A DNA stretch of 64,000 bases from Anagrus nilaparvatae (taxonomy: Eukaryota; Arthropoda; Insecta; Hymenoptera; Mymaridae): contig JAKSXM010000272.1 of the NCBI GenBank assembly GCA_022575985.1, positions 22,626,501 to 22,690,500 on the forward strand. Direction: 5' to 3'. Positions 26,990 to 37,619 of the stretch are shown in pieces (the stretch's first letter is position 1; every line of letters starts with the position of its first letter). The notes below the pieces were generated by a model. The model searched no databases. It had not been told where the DNA came from and worked only from the letters and a program-made list of their open reading frames with translations. A program made the position numbers and the translations under genes.

Positions 26990-27879
26990 CTAAATAGACG
27001 ATCTGTTTTTTGTAGCCTTGGACCTAAAACAATTTAAACAACTTCTCTTTGGGCTTTCAGAATTTTCAGATTGAACGCCTCTTGATGTTCTACGTTCTTT
27101 TGTTGGAGGATCTGAATTTACTCTTTGAAAAAATATAGTGGGTATCAATCATTTATTTCAAATACTTTACGCATAATTTAAATTAAAAAAATTATGATGA
27201 AAAACATTGCAAACTTACTTTTGAAGCTCCGCAAGCTCTTTCGTATCAGAAATTCGATTTTCCTTAGTTTGTTCATGTTTAAATTGCTTTTCATTTTTTT
27301 TATTAAATTCTCTTGGCTTATTTTTATTGTTAATTGTAGAATTTAATGTTGTATTATTACGTTTTCTTTGAGATTCTTCATCACGATGGGACAAAGGCCG
27401 ATTATGGGAACGAACTCGTTCGTGTGAAAAATTCTTCGATTCTTTAAATTCCTTTTCGCGCCTACCGGATCTTGAACGCGTGTCTTTTGGTTCTTCATTT
27501 GACTTGGTTAATTTAAATTTTTTTAAATGTTTGTCTTTTTTTTCTTTGACGTCTTTGCTTTATTATTCGTAATTAAGGTTATAAAACAATAAAGTAAATG
27601 AATAAATAAATTTTAAAAAATTAGTTCTTACTTTGTAGTTTTTAAAACTTGAGATTTTTGGTGATATTTAATCAAGATTCTAAACTCATTTTTTAAACAA
27701 GAATATTCTTTTTGTAATTTAACAACTTTGTTATTTAAATTTGTTATCATTGTTACAACGTCTTCAATAGTTAATTTTTGGTTATTTTGCTTACATAGAC
27801 ATAATTCTCTTGTAGTGGTCGAAGAATCTTTTGGTAAGGAAACGGATAATTTATTTTTTTGGCAACAATTGTGGTGCAT
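26990..27879 (-). CDS. Lys/Arg-rich coiled-coil protein, unknown function, 3 exons
   Basis: Not recognised. Exons are 27879-27632, 27557-27219 and 27122-26990, separated by 74- and 96-bp introns with GTAAGA..AAAG and GTAAGT..AAAG borders. All phases close to 239 residues. The first acceptor lacks a pyrimidine-rich tract (AATAATAAAG), so its exact position is the weakest point. The N-terminal third has a cysteine-rich start (HHNCC, LCLCKQ) and a likely coiled coil (VVTMITNLNNKVVKLQKEYS, then CLKNEF). The middle is strongly basic and polar with SR-like pieces (TRSRSGRREKEFK, ERVRSHNRPLSHRDEESQRK). The tail has CLNCFRSK. A nuclear or RNA/DNA-associated protein would fit, but that is inference. 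It is arranged head-to-head with the BTB gene at 28298, 418 bp apart, so the two could share a promoter region. Confidence 0.75.
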
Positions 27880-28297
27880 ATTTTATTGAAATTCATTTAA
27901 ACAATTAACTATTTGAATAATATAAAAAAATTACTCCTATAATTTAAAAATTCGCAAAAATTAATGAAAATTAATGCAAGACCAATTTAAAAAAAAATTG
28001 AACATACAAATTTATTAAAATCGGGTCACAAATTTTTCTTAAAGCGGATTTAGTTTTTTTAATTTATTAAAATTATTAAAGCAATGTATAAGTATTGATG
28101 TAAAACTCAAATAAAACTTTTCTTTTCAGGTGTGGTTGAAAGTATCTTATTCCAGCTGAAAATTTGTAATTTTTTCTGAAAAAAATTATCGAATTTAACT
28201 TGCTTTGGGTTAGCGATTGAAGTATTTTCAAATAGAATTCGAATTTTCAGGACAAAAATAAATACATTTATTTTTCTTATTTCAAAATCACAAGAAT

Positions 28298-28672
28298 ATG
28301 TCAAATCAAAAAATAAAATTTCGAAAAGGAGAAAGTTTTGGCCATGCAGATCCAATATTGCAGACAATGTTTGACGACGAAGAATCGAAAGATTTATTTC
28401 TGTTATTAGGCGCAAAAGGCGTAAGGACTCATCGTGCTGTATTGAGCGCAGCAAGTCCAATATTTTCAAAAATGATAAAAGAAAATAATTCATCAAAAAC
28501 TTTGGTTATAAAAGATATACCTTGCGTTGTGATGATGGACATTTTAAATTTTATCTATACAAAAAAACTTTTTTATTTAGACGCATTTGGAGAAAAATTA
28601 TTGGATGCAGCAACTGCATTTGAATTAGAAGAGTTAAAAGAGATTTGTTTAAGGTCAATAAATAAAGCTTAA
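28298..28672 (+). CDS. Short BTB/POZ protein (SPOP/TDPOZ-like)
   Basis: Intronless, 124 residues, almost only a BTB fold. The translation shows MFDDEESKDLFLLLGAKGVR, THRAVLSAASPIFSKMI, ASKTL-like SSKTLVIKDIPCVVMMDILN, FIYTKKLFYLD and AATAFELEELKEICLRSINK. This is the order D(v/l)..., aHr.vL...Sp.F..m, i.d....v....l.fiYt, LL.aA..y....Lk..Ce of MATH-BTB ubiquitin-ligase adaptors that bind CUL3. There is no MATH domain upstream in the same frame and the BACK part is missing. It could therefore be a truncated or BTB-only member, for instance able to dimerise with full-length relatives, or a decayed gene. Start at the first ATG. Confidence 0.8.
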   Translation: MSNQKIKFRKGESFGHADPILQTMFDDEESKDLFLLLGAKGVRTHRAVLSAASPIFSKMIKENNSSKTLVIKDIPCVVMMDILNFIYTKKLFYLDAFGEKLLDAATAFELEELKEICLRSINKA

Positions 28673-29979
28673 TTTTAAGTAAAACAAATTTTTAATTTAG
28701 AAATGGTTTTGCTTAAGTACTCCGCAAATTTAAAACTTACTAATAAAAATTTAGTAAATTACATTTAATTACTTTAAGATTTTAAAGTATCATTTTGTAA
28801 ATTTTTAAAAATGTTCAATTATTTTTAATTCAATGTTCCGAAACTCGTTAATTTTATCAAGAATTTTAAAATAAATGTATATAATTACATGAAATTTCTT
28901 ACTGTCTAATCACATTAATTTATATACCTACAAAAAATAACTCATAAAAGTACTTCACCCACACATAGAATAATAAATCATTAAAACTTAAAATTAAGGT
29001 GGCTCATGTAAAATAATTTTAATTGACTTATCCAAACGAAGTTCCGTTTGCTATAAAATATTTATAAATACTTTTCTTTAAATTAAAGTTAAGTGTACTT
29101 TTATAAGAAATATAGGGTGTGACTTCCTGTGTAAGAAAAAGGGAACTTGCTTAAATGCAGAAAAGCCCTTTTTTAAAAAAATAAAAACCATACTCAGAAA
29201 TTTAAATCTTTAAATAGAAATTCATTTTATTAGCATCAGAAAAGTTATTAAAAACACACTTAATAACTCAAGTTTTTATGCATATGTAATTACAGAGAAA
29301 CGACTTGTTTTGGAAAATAATAATATTTTTAGATTTTAAAAAGAATCTTTTATTTTGCAAATTTACTTTTATTTCATGTTTTATAAGTATATTATTTGTA
29401 ATATGGTCTGAAAAGTATAAGTAACATTTATTTTTTTATTTTTTTTCTTTATTTTCATATTCATGAGGCGTCACTGTCCAAGAGTTTCCTCTTTGGTTTT
29501 GAATATAAAAATCCGATTATTATTATATTTCTTTATATACCTATATTTTTTTTTTTTATGCACTGCTTGTGTTACCTTTATTATTTTTTATTATTTTTTG
29601 CTATGATGGTCATTGTTTTCTTTTCACGCACTATCATATGACTTATATATCCAGAAAAAAATGTGTTTTTGTGACGGAAGATTTTTTTATGCGGATTTTT
29701 TTGTATAAAAGTCGGCTTATTTTTGACAATTTTTTATTTAGAGGGGGTTTCTACCTAAAGTTTATTCAAAAATTAATAGGGCCAGTTTTTAGAACATTTT
29801 TTTATATTTTATTTATAAAAATTGTAAAAATGTTTGGCGAACTGAATTTCTATATTTGACCCACATTTTAGAAAGAGGCTGATAATATTTTTTATTCTTT
29901 ACAAAAATTCTTTAATTTTAATTCAAGTAAGATTTGTAATTATTTACTTTTAAAGACTATTGAGCCCTTGTTGCAATGT
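28673..29979. other. No gene seen
   Basis: AT-rich. The open frame at 29569-29859 is phenylalanine/leucine/isoleucine-rich low-complexity sequence produced by T-runs and is not called. Confidence 0.45.
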
Positions 29980-30280
29980 TACACTGAGAAAAAATAAGTT
30001 TGCCGTAAATTTGCAAATTTCGATTACGATTAGCAGGATTCTGCTTGCGATTAGCAGAATTTTTTTTCTTGCACAAACGATTGGAAATTACTTGAAACGT
30101 AAGAAAAATTATTTAAAAAAATTTTTTCTCAGCATGCTGCTGCGTGCATATCCTAAATGAGTGAAAAAACATTTTCATTTTAGTTTCCTTTCTATATGTT
30201 TTAGATTATTTGCAAACATTTGAAAAAAAAATGCTGTTAGCCATAAGCGGAATTCCGCTAACGTATTTTTTCAATGTAGG
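29980..30280. repeat. Hairpin family D, copy 1
   Basis: Ends are ACACTGAGAAAAAATAAGTT at the left and TACGTTAGCGGAATTCCGCT (reverse complement) with TTTTTTCAATGTAG at the right. The interior has CACAAACGATTGGAAATTAC, AGCATGCTGCTGCGTGCATA and TTTTAGATTATTTGCAAACATT. These blocks recur at 56208-56402 and 59871-60650. Confidence 0.65.
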
Positions 30281-30370
30281 CTTTTTTCAAATATATGGGT
30301 TACTATATTAATAAGTATAGTGTTGACTGTTTCTGTTTGTGAAAAAATTGCCTACCAAAGAAAATAATTA

Positions 30371-30600
30371 AATAGTATATTACGAGGCCGTATCCAGAAA
30401 AGTAAAAAATGGCCCAAATCGCAAGTAAATTACCATCCGAGACGAAGCCGATTTGGATCATTTTTTACTTATGAACAAGGGTCGTAAACAATTTTTCTTA
30501 GTCAGTGGCAAGAAAACGCGTGCTTTCCGGTCGCACAGTGGCTGGGAAATACGTGCTTTCTGTCCACTGACAAGAAAATTTGTTTAATTGCATGGTAAAA
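30371..30600. repeat. Dispersed hairpin family A, copy 3
   Basis: AATAGTATATTACGAGGCCG, AAAAATGGCCCAAATCGCAA, then the core CGAGACGAAGCCGATTTGG, then CAGTGGCAAGAAAACGCGTG and CTTTCTGTCCACTGACAAGA. A block of the core is deleted relative to copy 1. Confidence 0.7.
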
Positions 30601-30820
30601 AAAATGGGCCAAAATTTATAAAAAAATTGAAAATAAATAACTGCAACTTTTTAAGTCTGTAATTTTTTCGAATTTTCCTGTGAAACCAATGAGAAATAAA
30701 GTTTTATGGGAAATTTTTTTTTTTTAAATCGTATTTTGATTATTCCATTAACACTCATAAATGAACAGAGCAGCTCCAATTTCCTATTAGATAACATTTT
30801 TATCTCAAAATAATGATTTT

Positions 30821-31154
30821 TAGTCTAGGCGCCAGCCATACTAATCACGCCCAAAAATTAAAAAATTAAATTTATTTTTCCGAGGATAAAAATAGGTAGC
30901 ACTTATGTTTTTCGACCCGCTGAACACGAATCCGGGGTCTATTTTACGAATTTCTCGGTTAATTTTTTTTTATTAACAAATTATTGCAAAATTGGCCAAT
31001 AATTTGATAATAACAAAAAATTGACCGAGAAATTCGCAAAACGGACCCCGGATTCGTGTCCAGCGGGTCAAAAAACATAAACACCACCTATTTATATCCT
31101 CGGAAAAAGAAATTTAATTTTTAGGCGTGATTAGTATAGCTGGAGCCTAGACTA
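30821..31154. mobile_element. Fold-back MITE, 334 bp
   Basis: The two halves are inverted copies almost end to end. The left end TAGTCTAGGCGCCAGCCATA matches the complement of the right end TATAGCTGGAGCCTAGACTA. Inside, CGACCCGCTGAACACGAATC and CCGGGGTCTATTTTACGAAT have inverted partners at about 31021-31070. Arms are about 150 bp with a few mismatches around a short AT spacer. No coding content, so it would be mobilised in trans. Confidence 0.85.
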
Positions 31155-32609
31155 TTTTTCATTAAAAAATATTCAAATGGTTTGAGTGTGTCGATTGGGC
31201 TTTGATAGGTAATTTTAAATTTTAGTTTCCTTCCTTTATTTGAAAATTCTAAAAATATAAATGTAATCCTTTATTCCGAAAAACATCTCAAAAATGACTA
31301 AAATTCGAGAAAAAAATTCCGGAATTTAAAAAATCCAGAATTCTTTTCCAGTGAACTTTTAAATACGAACATTTTATAAATTATTGGGACTCACATATAA
31401 ATTAAAAAGAAAATCCAGTAAATATATCCAAGAAAATGAAATAAAATATAATATAAGATCGCGAATAAAACTTTGATTAAATGTTACAAGTTTTATCTTT
31501 TTACTTAGTAGCATATTTCAAATAAAACATATATACTTCATGATATAATTATAATTTTCCTTAGGCTTTTCCATAAACGCGCATTTATAAGATACATTTG
31601 TATCGTTTTTCCATAAATTGTGGAGTAGGTATACATAAGAGATTTTATCTCATACCTACAATGCCGGATATAAATTGATGACGCCAAGATTCTCGAGGCG
31701 CCGATTAATCGGCAAACCTTCTATCATCGGAGTATTACATATTTTACTACTAACTAAACATTCACAGCATCCGTTGTTTTTTCTATAATTCTTTGCTATA
31801 TTACTGATTTTTTTTTTGAAAAAAAAGGTAATGATAGAACGACATGAAGTTGAAAACAAGACTTTTTTTTTCTTGCGATAAATTCTGGTTTCAAGAGATC
31901 GCATTTCTACAAACATCAACTTTATTATATGGAAAAATACTTTCATGACAACTTGATATATTTTAAACGTCTATTATAATATGTTATTTTATGATTATTA
32001 TTATTATTATTATTTTTTTTTTTTTAATAAACCCTTCGCTTTTCTTAGTTTGAAAAATTGTTTCTTTATTTATTCGCTACTGCAAAAAAATGTAAAATTT
32101 AAAAAACAATTATAAAAATTTTTTTAATTTAGTTAGTCAATAATTATTATTGTAATTAATAAATTTTATATAAAAATAATGCATGTTTATATTAATTTCA
32201 TTGAACTTTACATATTCATTAAGAGATTAAAATCTTATTGTTAATGAGATTAAAATAATATTTGAATTAATAATTTTAATTATTTATTTTCATAAAAACG
32301 TATGCACGATTCTTTCTCAACTTAGCTAACCTTAATGTTTTATTAAATTTTTTGACCAATTTAGATACGAAAAGACGGTTTCTATTGGAAAAATCAGTCA
32401 GAAAACTAAATTTTGCAAAAAAGTACATACTTTCATTGAGGGATTCCAGGCACAACAATATAGGTAATTCTAAAACCTATTTCTTCCCCTCATTTGTGAC
32501 ACCCTATAACCCCCAAATGTCTTAAATGCCTTAAAACCATTTTATTAAAACATTTGTCAGTCAATGAAAAATTTTCCATTGTTTTAAAAAATAAAACCTG
32601 CATCGTTTT
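31155..32609. other. No gene seen
   Basis: AT-rich. The minus-strand frame 31946-31656 has a less AT-rich end (NGCCECLVSSKICNTPM, then LPINRRLENLGVINLYPAL) that could be an exon remnant, but nothing supports it further. Confidence 0.35.
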
Positions 32610-33215
32610 GGATTAAGGTCTTAAGAGCGTTAGGATTTTGCCTATCGGCATCCTTGTCTTACTCATGTAAAAAAATACGGATTGCAACTTTAAATAAATA
32701 AAAAAATTTTTTCAATAATACTTAATTATTACTATTCAAAGCTTAAAAATGAATTTTATTAACTTAATTTTGGCATTAACTAAATTATTTATTATTTAAA
32801 CAATATTATTTAATTATTTATAAAGAAAATAAATAAATAAAAAAATATAATAAATGACTCTACCTCAATAGCAGAATAAACGTTTATTTTTTATACATTT
32901 TTTTAAGTAAACCATACAAAATGACGGTCAATTGTAAATTTTAAGGTCTCTTTTTATTTATTAGGACATTATTTATCGACTCATAAAAAAAAATATCTAA
33001 GTTTTGTATTTTAAATGCTTTTTTTTCATTTTTTTAAATTCCCCATAAGAGCCTGCGTTAATTTATTTTTTCATTTAATTATTTTCTTAAAAACTATTCG
33101 GTCAATTATAAAAAAAAAAAATACGTGTAAAATTAAATTATGTTTACTTTATTTTCTCCAAGTTTTAGCTTTTTTTTTGCATTTTAATTCTACCGCTCTT
33201 AAGACCTTAATCAAA
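32610..33215. repeat. Possible short-TIR element
   Basis: TTGGATTAAGGTCTTAAGAG at 32610 is inverted as CTCTTAAGACCTTAATCAAA at about 33195. Inverted similarity fades after about 20 bp and the 600-bp interior is AT-rich, so this may be a small non-autonomous DNA transposon or coincidence. Confidence 0.4.
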
Positions 33216-33681
33216 AGTTTTTGCAATTTCGTTCAATTTCAATGACCTTTATATATCAAGACTGAAAAAGATTAAAAAATAATAATTGGATTACTAACTG
33301 CAATTTTATAAAAATAGATGTTACAAAATTCTATTATATTAATTTTTCTTTTATTATTACTTATTTACTTATTAATGTAATTATTGATCATGTACTGGTA
33401 TATAAATAAAAGATTCTATATTTATTAAGTTTTTCATTTAAAAATAGCAATGTAAAAAGTTTGTTTTAATTACAAGGTGGTTTTTTTTTTATAAAAAGGT
33501 AAGAATTTTCAAACTTAAAAGACAATCAAATATAATATTTCAAGTAAAATATTTTACCAGATTAAACATTAGAGATTTGTTTTTAATAATTTTAATATTG
33601 TAATTCTCGGGAATCTCCAGAAACTTGTATGTAGGAAAGAGACAGAGGTCATTATAGTATAGAGCCAAAGCGTTTAAACGA

Positions 33682-35165
33682 GTCGAATCACAGTTTTGGT
33701 TGTAAAGTAACTAGCCCTTACCAGATTTGGTCTATGATAGATTTTTCGGATGGTTAATTACGAATTTTAGGGCCATTTATTTAACAAATTGGGGCTTCAC
33801 CCTTAACCCATTTACGCCCAAGCGGACGTAAACGGAAAGTTTAAAAAAAAAATAGGTTCCCATATAGATAGAGACTTTTCAATTACATGTCTCTAGTAAA
33901 ATTTCATGCTCTTACCGAATCTGAAGTCAGGTTTTACTTACAACCCTTTCAAATACCCCAAAAATAGGGGTAATTGGGGTGAAAAAGGGGCTAAAATAAA
34001 AATTACGGGAAAATCAACATAAAAATAAAAAAATGATACCAAAAAACATTTAAAATTACTTGTTTGTGCAAAAAACTTACATTTTTTAGGTTTATGGGAT
34101 ATTTAATTGGATTTCAACCCTTATATTGCAACTAGGGGTAGTTTTCCTAAAAACTTCAAATATTGTTTTTTTAGTTTCAAATATGTTCTAATAGGTAAAT
34201 TTTACTCCTAATTCCATTTTTTGAATTTGTTTTGAGCTAAAACTCTTCTGTAAGCGTAAAATTCTAAAATTTAGTTTCCTATATAAAAATAATAAATTCT
34301 ATAGGTTCCATTTAGCCCTGATCACCACTATTTTTACGCTTACAGAAGCGTTTTAGCTCAAAACAAATTCAAAAAATGGAATTAGGAGTAAAATTTACCT
34401 ATTAGAACCGATTTGGAACTAAAAAAACAATATTTGAAGTTTTTGGGAAAACTACCCCTAGTTGCAATATAAGGGTTGAAATCCAATTAAATATCCCATA
34501 AACCTAAAAAATGTAAGTTTTTTGCACAAATAAGTAATTTTAAATGTTTTTTGGTATTATTTTTTTATTTTTATGTTGATTTTTCCGTCATTTTTATTTT
34601 AGCCCCTTTTTCACCCCAATTACCCCTATTTTTGGGGCATTTGAAAGGGTTGTAAGTAAAATCTGACTTCAGATTCGGTAAGAGCATGAAATTCTACCAC
34701 AGACATGTAATTTAAAAGCCTCTATCTATACGGGAACCCATTTTTTTCTTTAACTTTCCGTTTACGTCCGCTTGGGCGTAAATGGGTTAAATTAGCAAAA
34801 ACTATCCCCAAAATGCGATATTTTCGAGGCACCTTTTGAGCGTCCAGATTTGATTCATATAGGTTTTTTATAAATTTTATTTTTTTGTATATTCAAGTGT
34901 TAAGTGTCGATTTTTCTTTTACAGGACCCCGAAATTCGTAATCAGTGACCCAAAAATTATATACAAGCCAAATCTGTACATTAAAATAAAGAATATACAT
35001 AAAAAATACCTTTTTTAGGTAACTTTTGCTAATTTAAAAGTGAAGCCCTGATTTCTTATAAATGAACCCGAAATTCGTGATCAGCGACCAAAAAAACCTA
35101 TACTGGACAAAATCTGGTAAATGCCAGTAACTAACCATACAACCCTCCACCGTGATTTGACTAGA
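33682..35165. mobile_element. Old fold-back element, disrupted by a younger one
   Basis: The left arm (33682-33802: TCGAATCACAGTTTTGGTTG, CTTACCAGATTTGGTC, ATTGGGGCTTCACCC) is inverted in the right arm (about 35040-35163: GTGAAGCCCTGATTTC, ACAAAATCTGGTAAATGCC, CCGTGATTTGA). The similarity is moderate, so the element is old. A 980-bp TTAA-flanked palindrome interrupts the left arm. Related degenerate phrases (AAATTCGTAATCAGTGACC) recur at 34935, 35550 and 37220. Confidence 0.7.
33807..34786. mobile_element. 980-bp full-length palindrome at TTAA (piggyBac-like MITE)
   Basis: Flanked by TTAA at 33803-33806 and 34787-34790. It begins CCCATTTACGCCCAAGCGGA and ends with the inverted sequence. The two arms (about 480 bp each) are nearly identical to the centre near 34290-34300, with sparse mismatches. 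There is no coding content. The TTAA duplication, CCC termini and precise insertion into another repeat (see findings) point to mobilisation by a piggyBac-family transposase. The ends differ from those at 5992-7282, so it belongs to another family. Confidence 0.85.
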
Positions 35166-35922
35166 GCTATTCTTGTTATACCTCGGGTACTCAAATGCTT
35201 TTTTCGGAACTAAGGCAATATAATATTTTTATCCATCTAAACGTAAAACTCGTTATCGGAATTTCATATAGTCTCGTTGTACGTCAAGGCGGGCAAAAAG
35301 TATCATACACGTTGTACTTGGGTTGCCAGACACTCGTGTAATCAGGATTACGATGGTCACCATATGGAGATTTTATATACTATGTTTTTTTGGTTGCATT
35401 TTATAAATTACTGGATCTTGGTAGCTAAAAATGAGCGTTACACCCTTAGACTTGCAAAAATATTCCTAAACGGGGGTGTTTTCGTCATATTAACAAAATA
35501 TAGCTTTTTAAAAATATTTTTGCAAATTCATGCCTCTGGAATCCAAAAATTCGTGACAAAAATCAATGGCCAAAAAAACATAGGAATCAAAAACTCTTTA
35601 TTTTTGAAAGTCGTTTCTGTAAAAAAATCCCGCACAAAAGTATTAGTATATATAGAATTTTGTTCTTCGGCCAAATTGGCTGAATTTTGGTTATATTGTA
35701 GATTTTATTATTCTGAACAAAAGTCTGGATGGGCACGTACAAAGCTCAAAGCTCAACTTTGGCGACTATATACGGAGTTTGAAAGCTCCAAAGCTTTACC
35801 ATGCTCGTTTAAAAACCTTTTTTCTTTTATTTTTAACGTATACTTTTACGTCTTTGAGGTCACTGATTCAAAATCTGATTTTATCAACTTTTTTAATTCA
35901 CAGGAAATTTCATTAACAGAAA
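35166..35922. other. Relic repeat sequence with a long chance open frame
   Basis: An open frame runs from 35277 to 35951 in frame with a TTG, but its translation has no domain and the DNA contains phrases of the surrounding repeat family (CTGGAATCCAAAAATTCGTG, GACAAAAATCAATGGCC). A good acceptor (TTAATTCACAG) at 35904 lies 19 bases before the MATH-BTB start at 35923 and could end a 5' UTR intron. Confidence 0.4.
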
Positions 35923-36777
35923 ATGTCAAACAGAAAATCACCAGAAAATGAATTGCAAATACCAAATCCAGATAATAAATTAGAATACTGCATTAATGAT
36001 AAAACATTAACATTGAATCTTAAATGGGACATTAAAAATTGGAATAAAAATTTATTATCAACAAAATTAAAAATACCAAAATACAATTTAAATTTAATTT
36101 TATTAATAACAACAGCATCAAATATCAATAAATTATACAAAGGCATGGCATTAATATTATTAATTAAAAATCAAAATATTAGTATAAAAAATTATTTTTG
36201 GAATGCTAAATTAAAATCTAATAAATATTCAATCAATTTTAAACAAGATAATTTAAAATTAAATACTTTGTTATTATTAGAGAATTATTCGTGGTTTTTT
36301 ACATCTAATAATAACCAATCTTTTACAATTTATTCAAATATTAATTTTGTCTTAAATAATACTTATAATTTTGATGATTTAATTGATAAAAATATAAATT
36401 TAAGTAAAGAAATTTTGTGTTTAAAAAAAATGATTAAACAACAGTCAATAAGATTACTTATTAAAGAAGTACCGTATGATTTTAAGATAATATTAGATGA
36501 TAATACTGAATTTAATGTACATAAAAATTTATTAGATTCGCAAAGTTTATATTTTTCATTATTGTTTAAAAAAAATTCAAAAATTAATGAATTTTTTATT
36601 TATGATATTGATAATAATGTTTTGAAAATTATAATTGATTTTCTGTATACTGGTGAATTATTAAAAAATGTGGACTTAAAGTTGACAAAAGATATTTTGT
36701 ACGCTGCTAAGAAATTACAAATTCAGGAATTGATGATAAAATGTGAAGAATTGATAAGCAAAAATTGTTTTAAATAA
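35923..36777 (+). CDS. MATH-BTB protein, 284 residues
   Basis: Intronless. The N-terminal half (about residues 20-145) is a diverged MATH domain: LNLKWDIKNWNKNLLSTKLK, a run of hydrophobic strands, IKNYFWNAKL and LLLENYSWFFTSNN. The C-terminal half (about 178-280) is a BTB domain: IILDDNTEFNVHKNLLDSQS, LYFSLLF, INEFFIYDIDNNVLKIIIDF, LYTGELLKNVDL and LYAAKKLQIQELMIKCEELI. Proteins with this order are substrate adaptors of CUL3 ubiquitin ligases: MATH binds the target and BTB binds CUL3. The MATH part aligns throughout with the protein at 41932 and the third MATH unit of the one at 39311, so the three are paralogues. Codons are extremely A/T-biased (many Asn, Lys, Ile). The BACK extension is missing. 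Confidence 0.8.
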   Translation: MSNRKSPENELQIPNPDNKLEYCINDKTLTLNLKWDIKNWNKNLLSTKLKIPKYNLNLILLITTASNINKLYKGMALILLIKNQNISIKNYFWNAKLKSNKYSINFKQDNLKLNTLLLLENYSWFFTSNNNQSFTIYSNINFVLNNTYNFDDLIDKNINLSKEILCLKKMIKQQSIRLLIKEVPYDFKIILDDNTEFNVHKNLLDSQSLYFSLLFKKNSKINEFFIYDIDNNVLKIIIDFLYTGELLKNVDLKLTKDILYAAKKLQIQELMIKCEELISKNCFK

Positions 36778-37277
36778 AATTATTAAAACTAGTATTAGAA
36801 AGAAAATTATTTATTGCTGTACTTTTTGAATTTGTAAAATTTTCTTTGAATTAATCCCAAAATATTTGGGCTACAGAAGGCTGGATTTCTTTCAAATTTT
36901 AGTTTTTCAGATGTGTTTCGATATTTAAAGCCATTTCTAGATTAGATTAATTTTTTTTTAATCCTGTGTGCTTTGACTATACTCTTTGCTATAGTAAAAG
37001 CAAATAGGATTTTTAAGAAATCAATCTATACTAGATGAGGCTTAAAGAAATAGAACAATTCTAATATGCATTTTTGATGACGAATCATTTCAGCAATAAA
37101 ACAACAAAATTACCCTAAAATTTATGATAAATGAAAAAAAAAATATAAAATATCATAAAACTCGTTATTTATTGTGATCTATTTGTAATCCCTAGAACAT
37201 ATATGCTCTAGAACCCAAAAATTTGTAAGTAATGACCAAAAAAATGTATAGAAAACTAGAATTTTTATGTTATATAA
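36778..37277. other. No gene seen
   Basis: 3' flank of the MATH-BTB gene, followed by a worn copy of the phrase seen in the 33.7-35.2 kb fold-back (AATTTGTAAGTAATGACC at 37222). Confidence 0.4.
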
Positions 37278-37619
37278 TCAGAGTATATTCCAAAATTTAG
37301 GCGCACGGCGCTACGGTGTACCGTTTTTAACATGGTTTTTAACTACGTCTTTGATTTTAGTACGTACTAAGCTGAATCAAAAAGAATTATTTGTTACTGT
37401 TTGTTATTTATAAATGAAAATATATATAAGACAAAAGTTTTTATAATTTTTACTTTTTAATAACAAACAATAACAATTTTCCCCTTTATTTCAGGTTATT
37501 ACGTACTTAAATCAGAAAAAATGAAACTTATAAATACGTATTACGTTTTGTGAATAGCGCGGCGCGCAAGATTTTTGGAACACCTTAGCGCCGTGCGCCC
37601 GAATTTTGGAATACTCTGA
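37278..37619. mobile_element. MITE with ~40-bp GC-rich inverted ends
   Basis: The left end TCAGAGTATTCCAAAATTTA with GGCGCACGGCGCTACGGTGT is inverted at the right end (ACACCTTAGCGCCGTGCGCC, GAATTTTGGAATACTCTGA). The interior, about 260 bp and also partly inverted (TTAGTACGTACTAAG versus TTACGTACTTAAATCAG; TTGTTACTGTTTGTTATT versus AATAACAAACAATAAC), is AT-rich and non-coding. Confidence 0.85.

Noticed and set aside
29569..29859. 96-codon frame rich in Phe/Leu/Ile
   Set aside because: Produced by T-runs; no start context, domain or splice support.
31656..31946. Minus-strand frame with NGCCECLVSSKICN
   Set aside because: Possibly an exon relic, but no acceptor/donor pair gives a coherent product and no family is recognised.
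35277..35951. 224-codon open frame
   Set aside because: No domain, TTG start, contains dispersed-repeat phrases, and ends inside the MATH-BTB gene in another frame.
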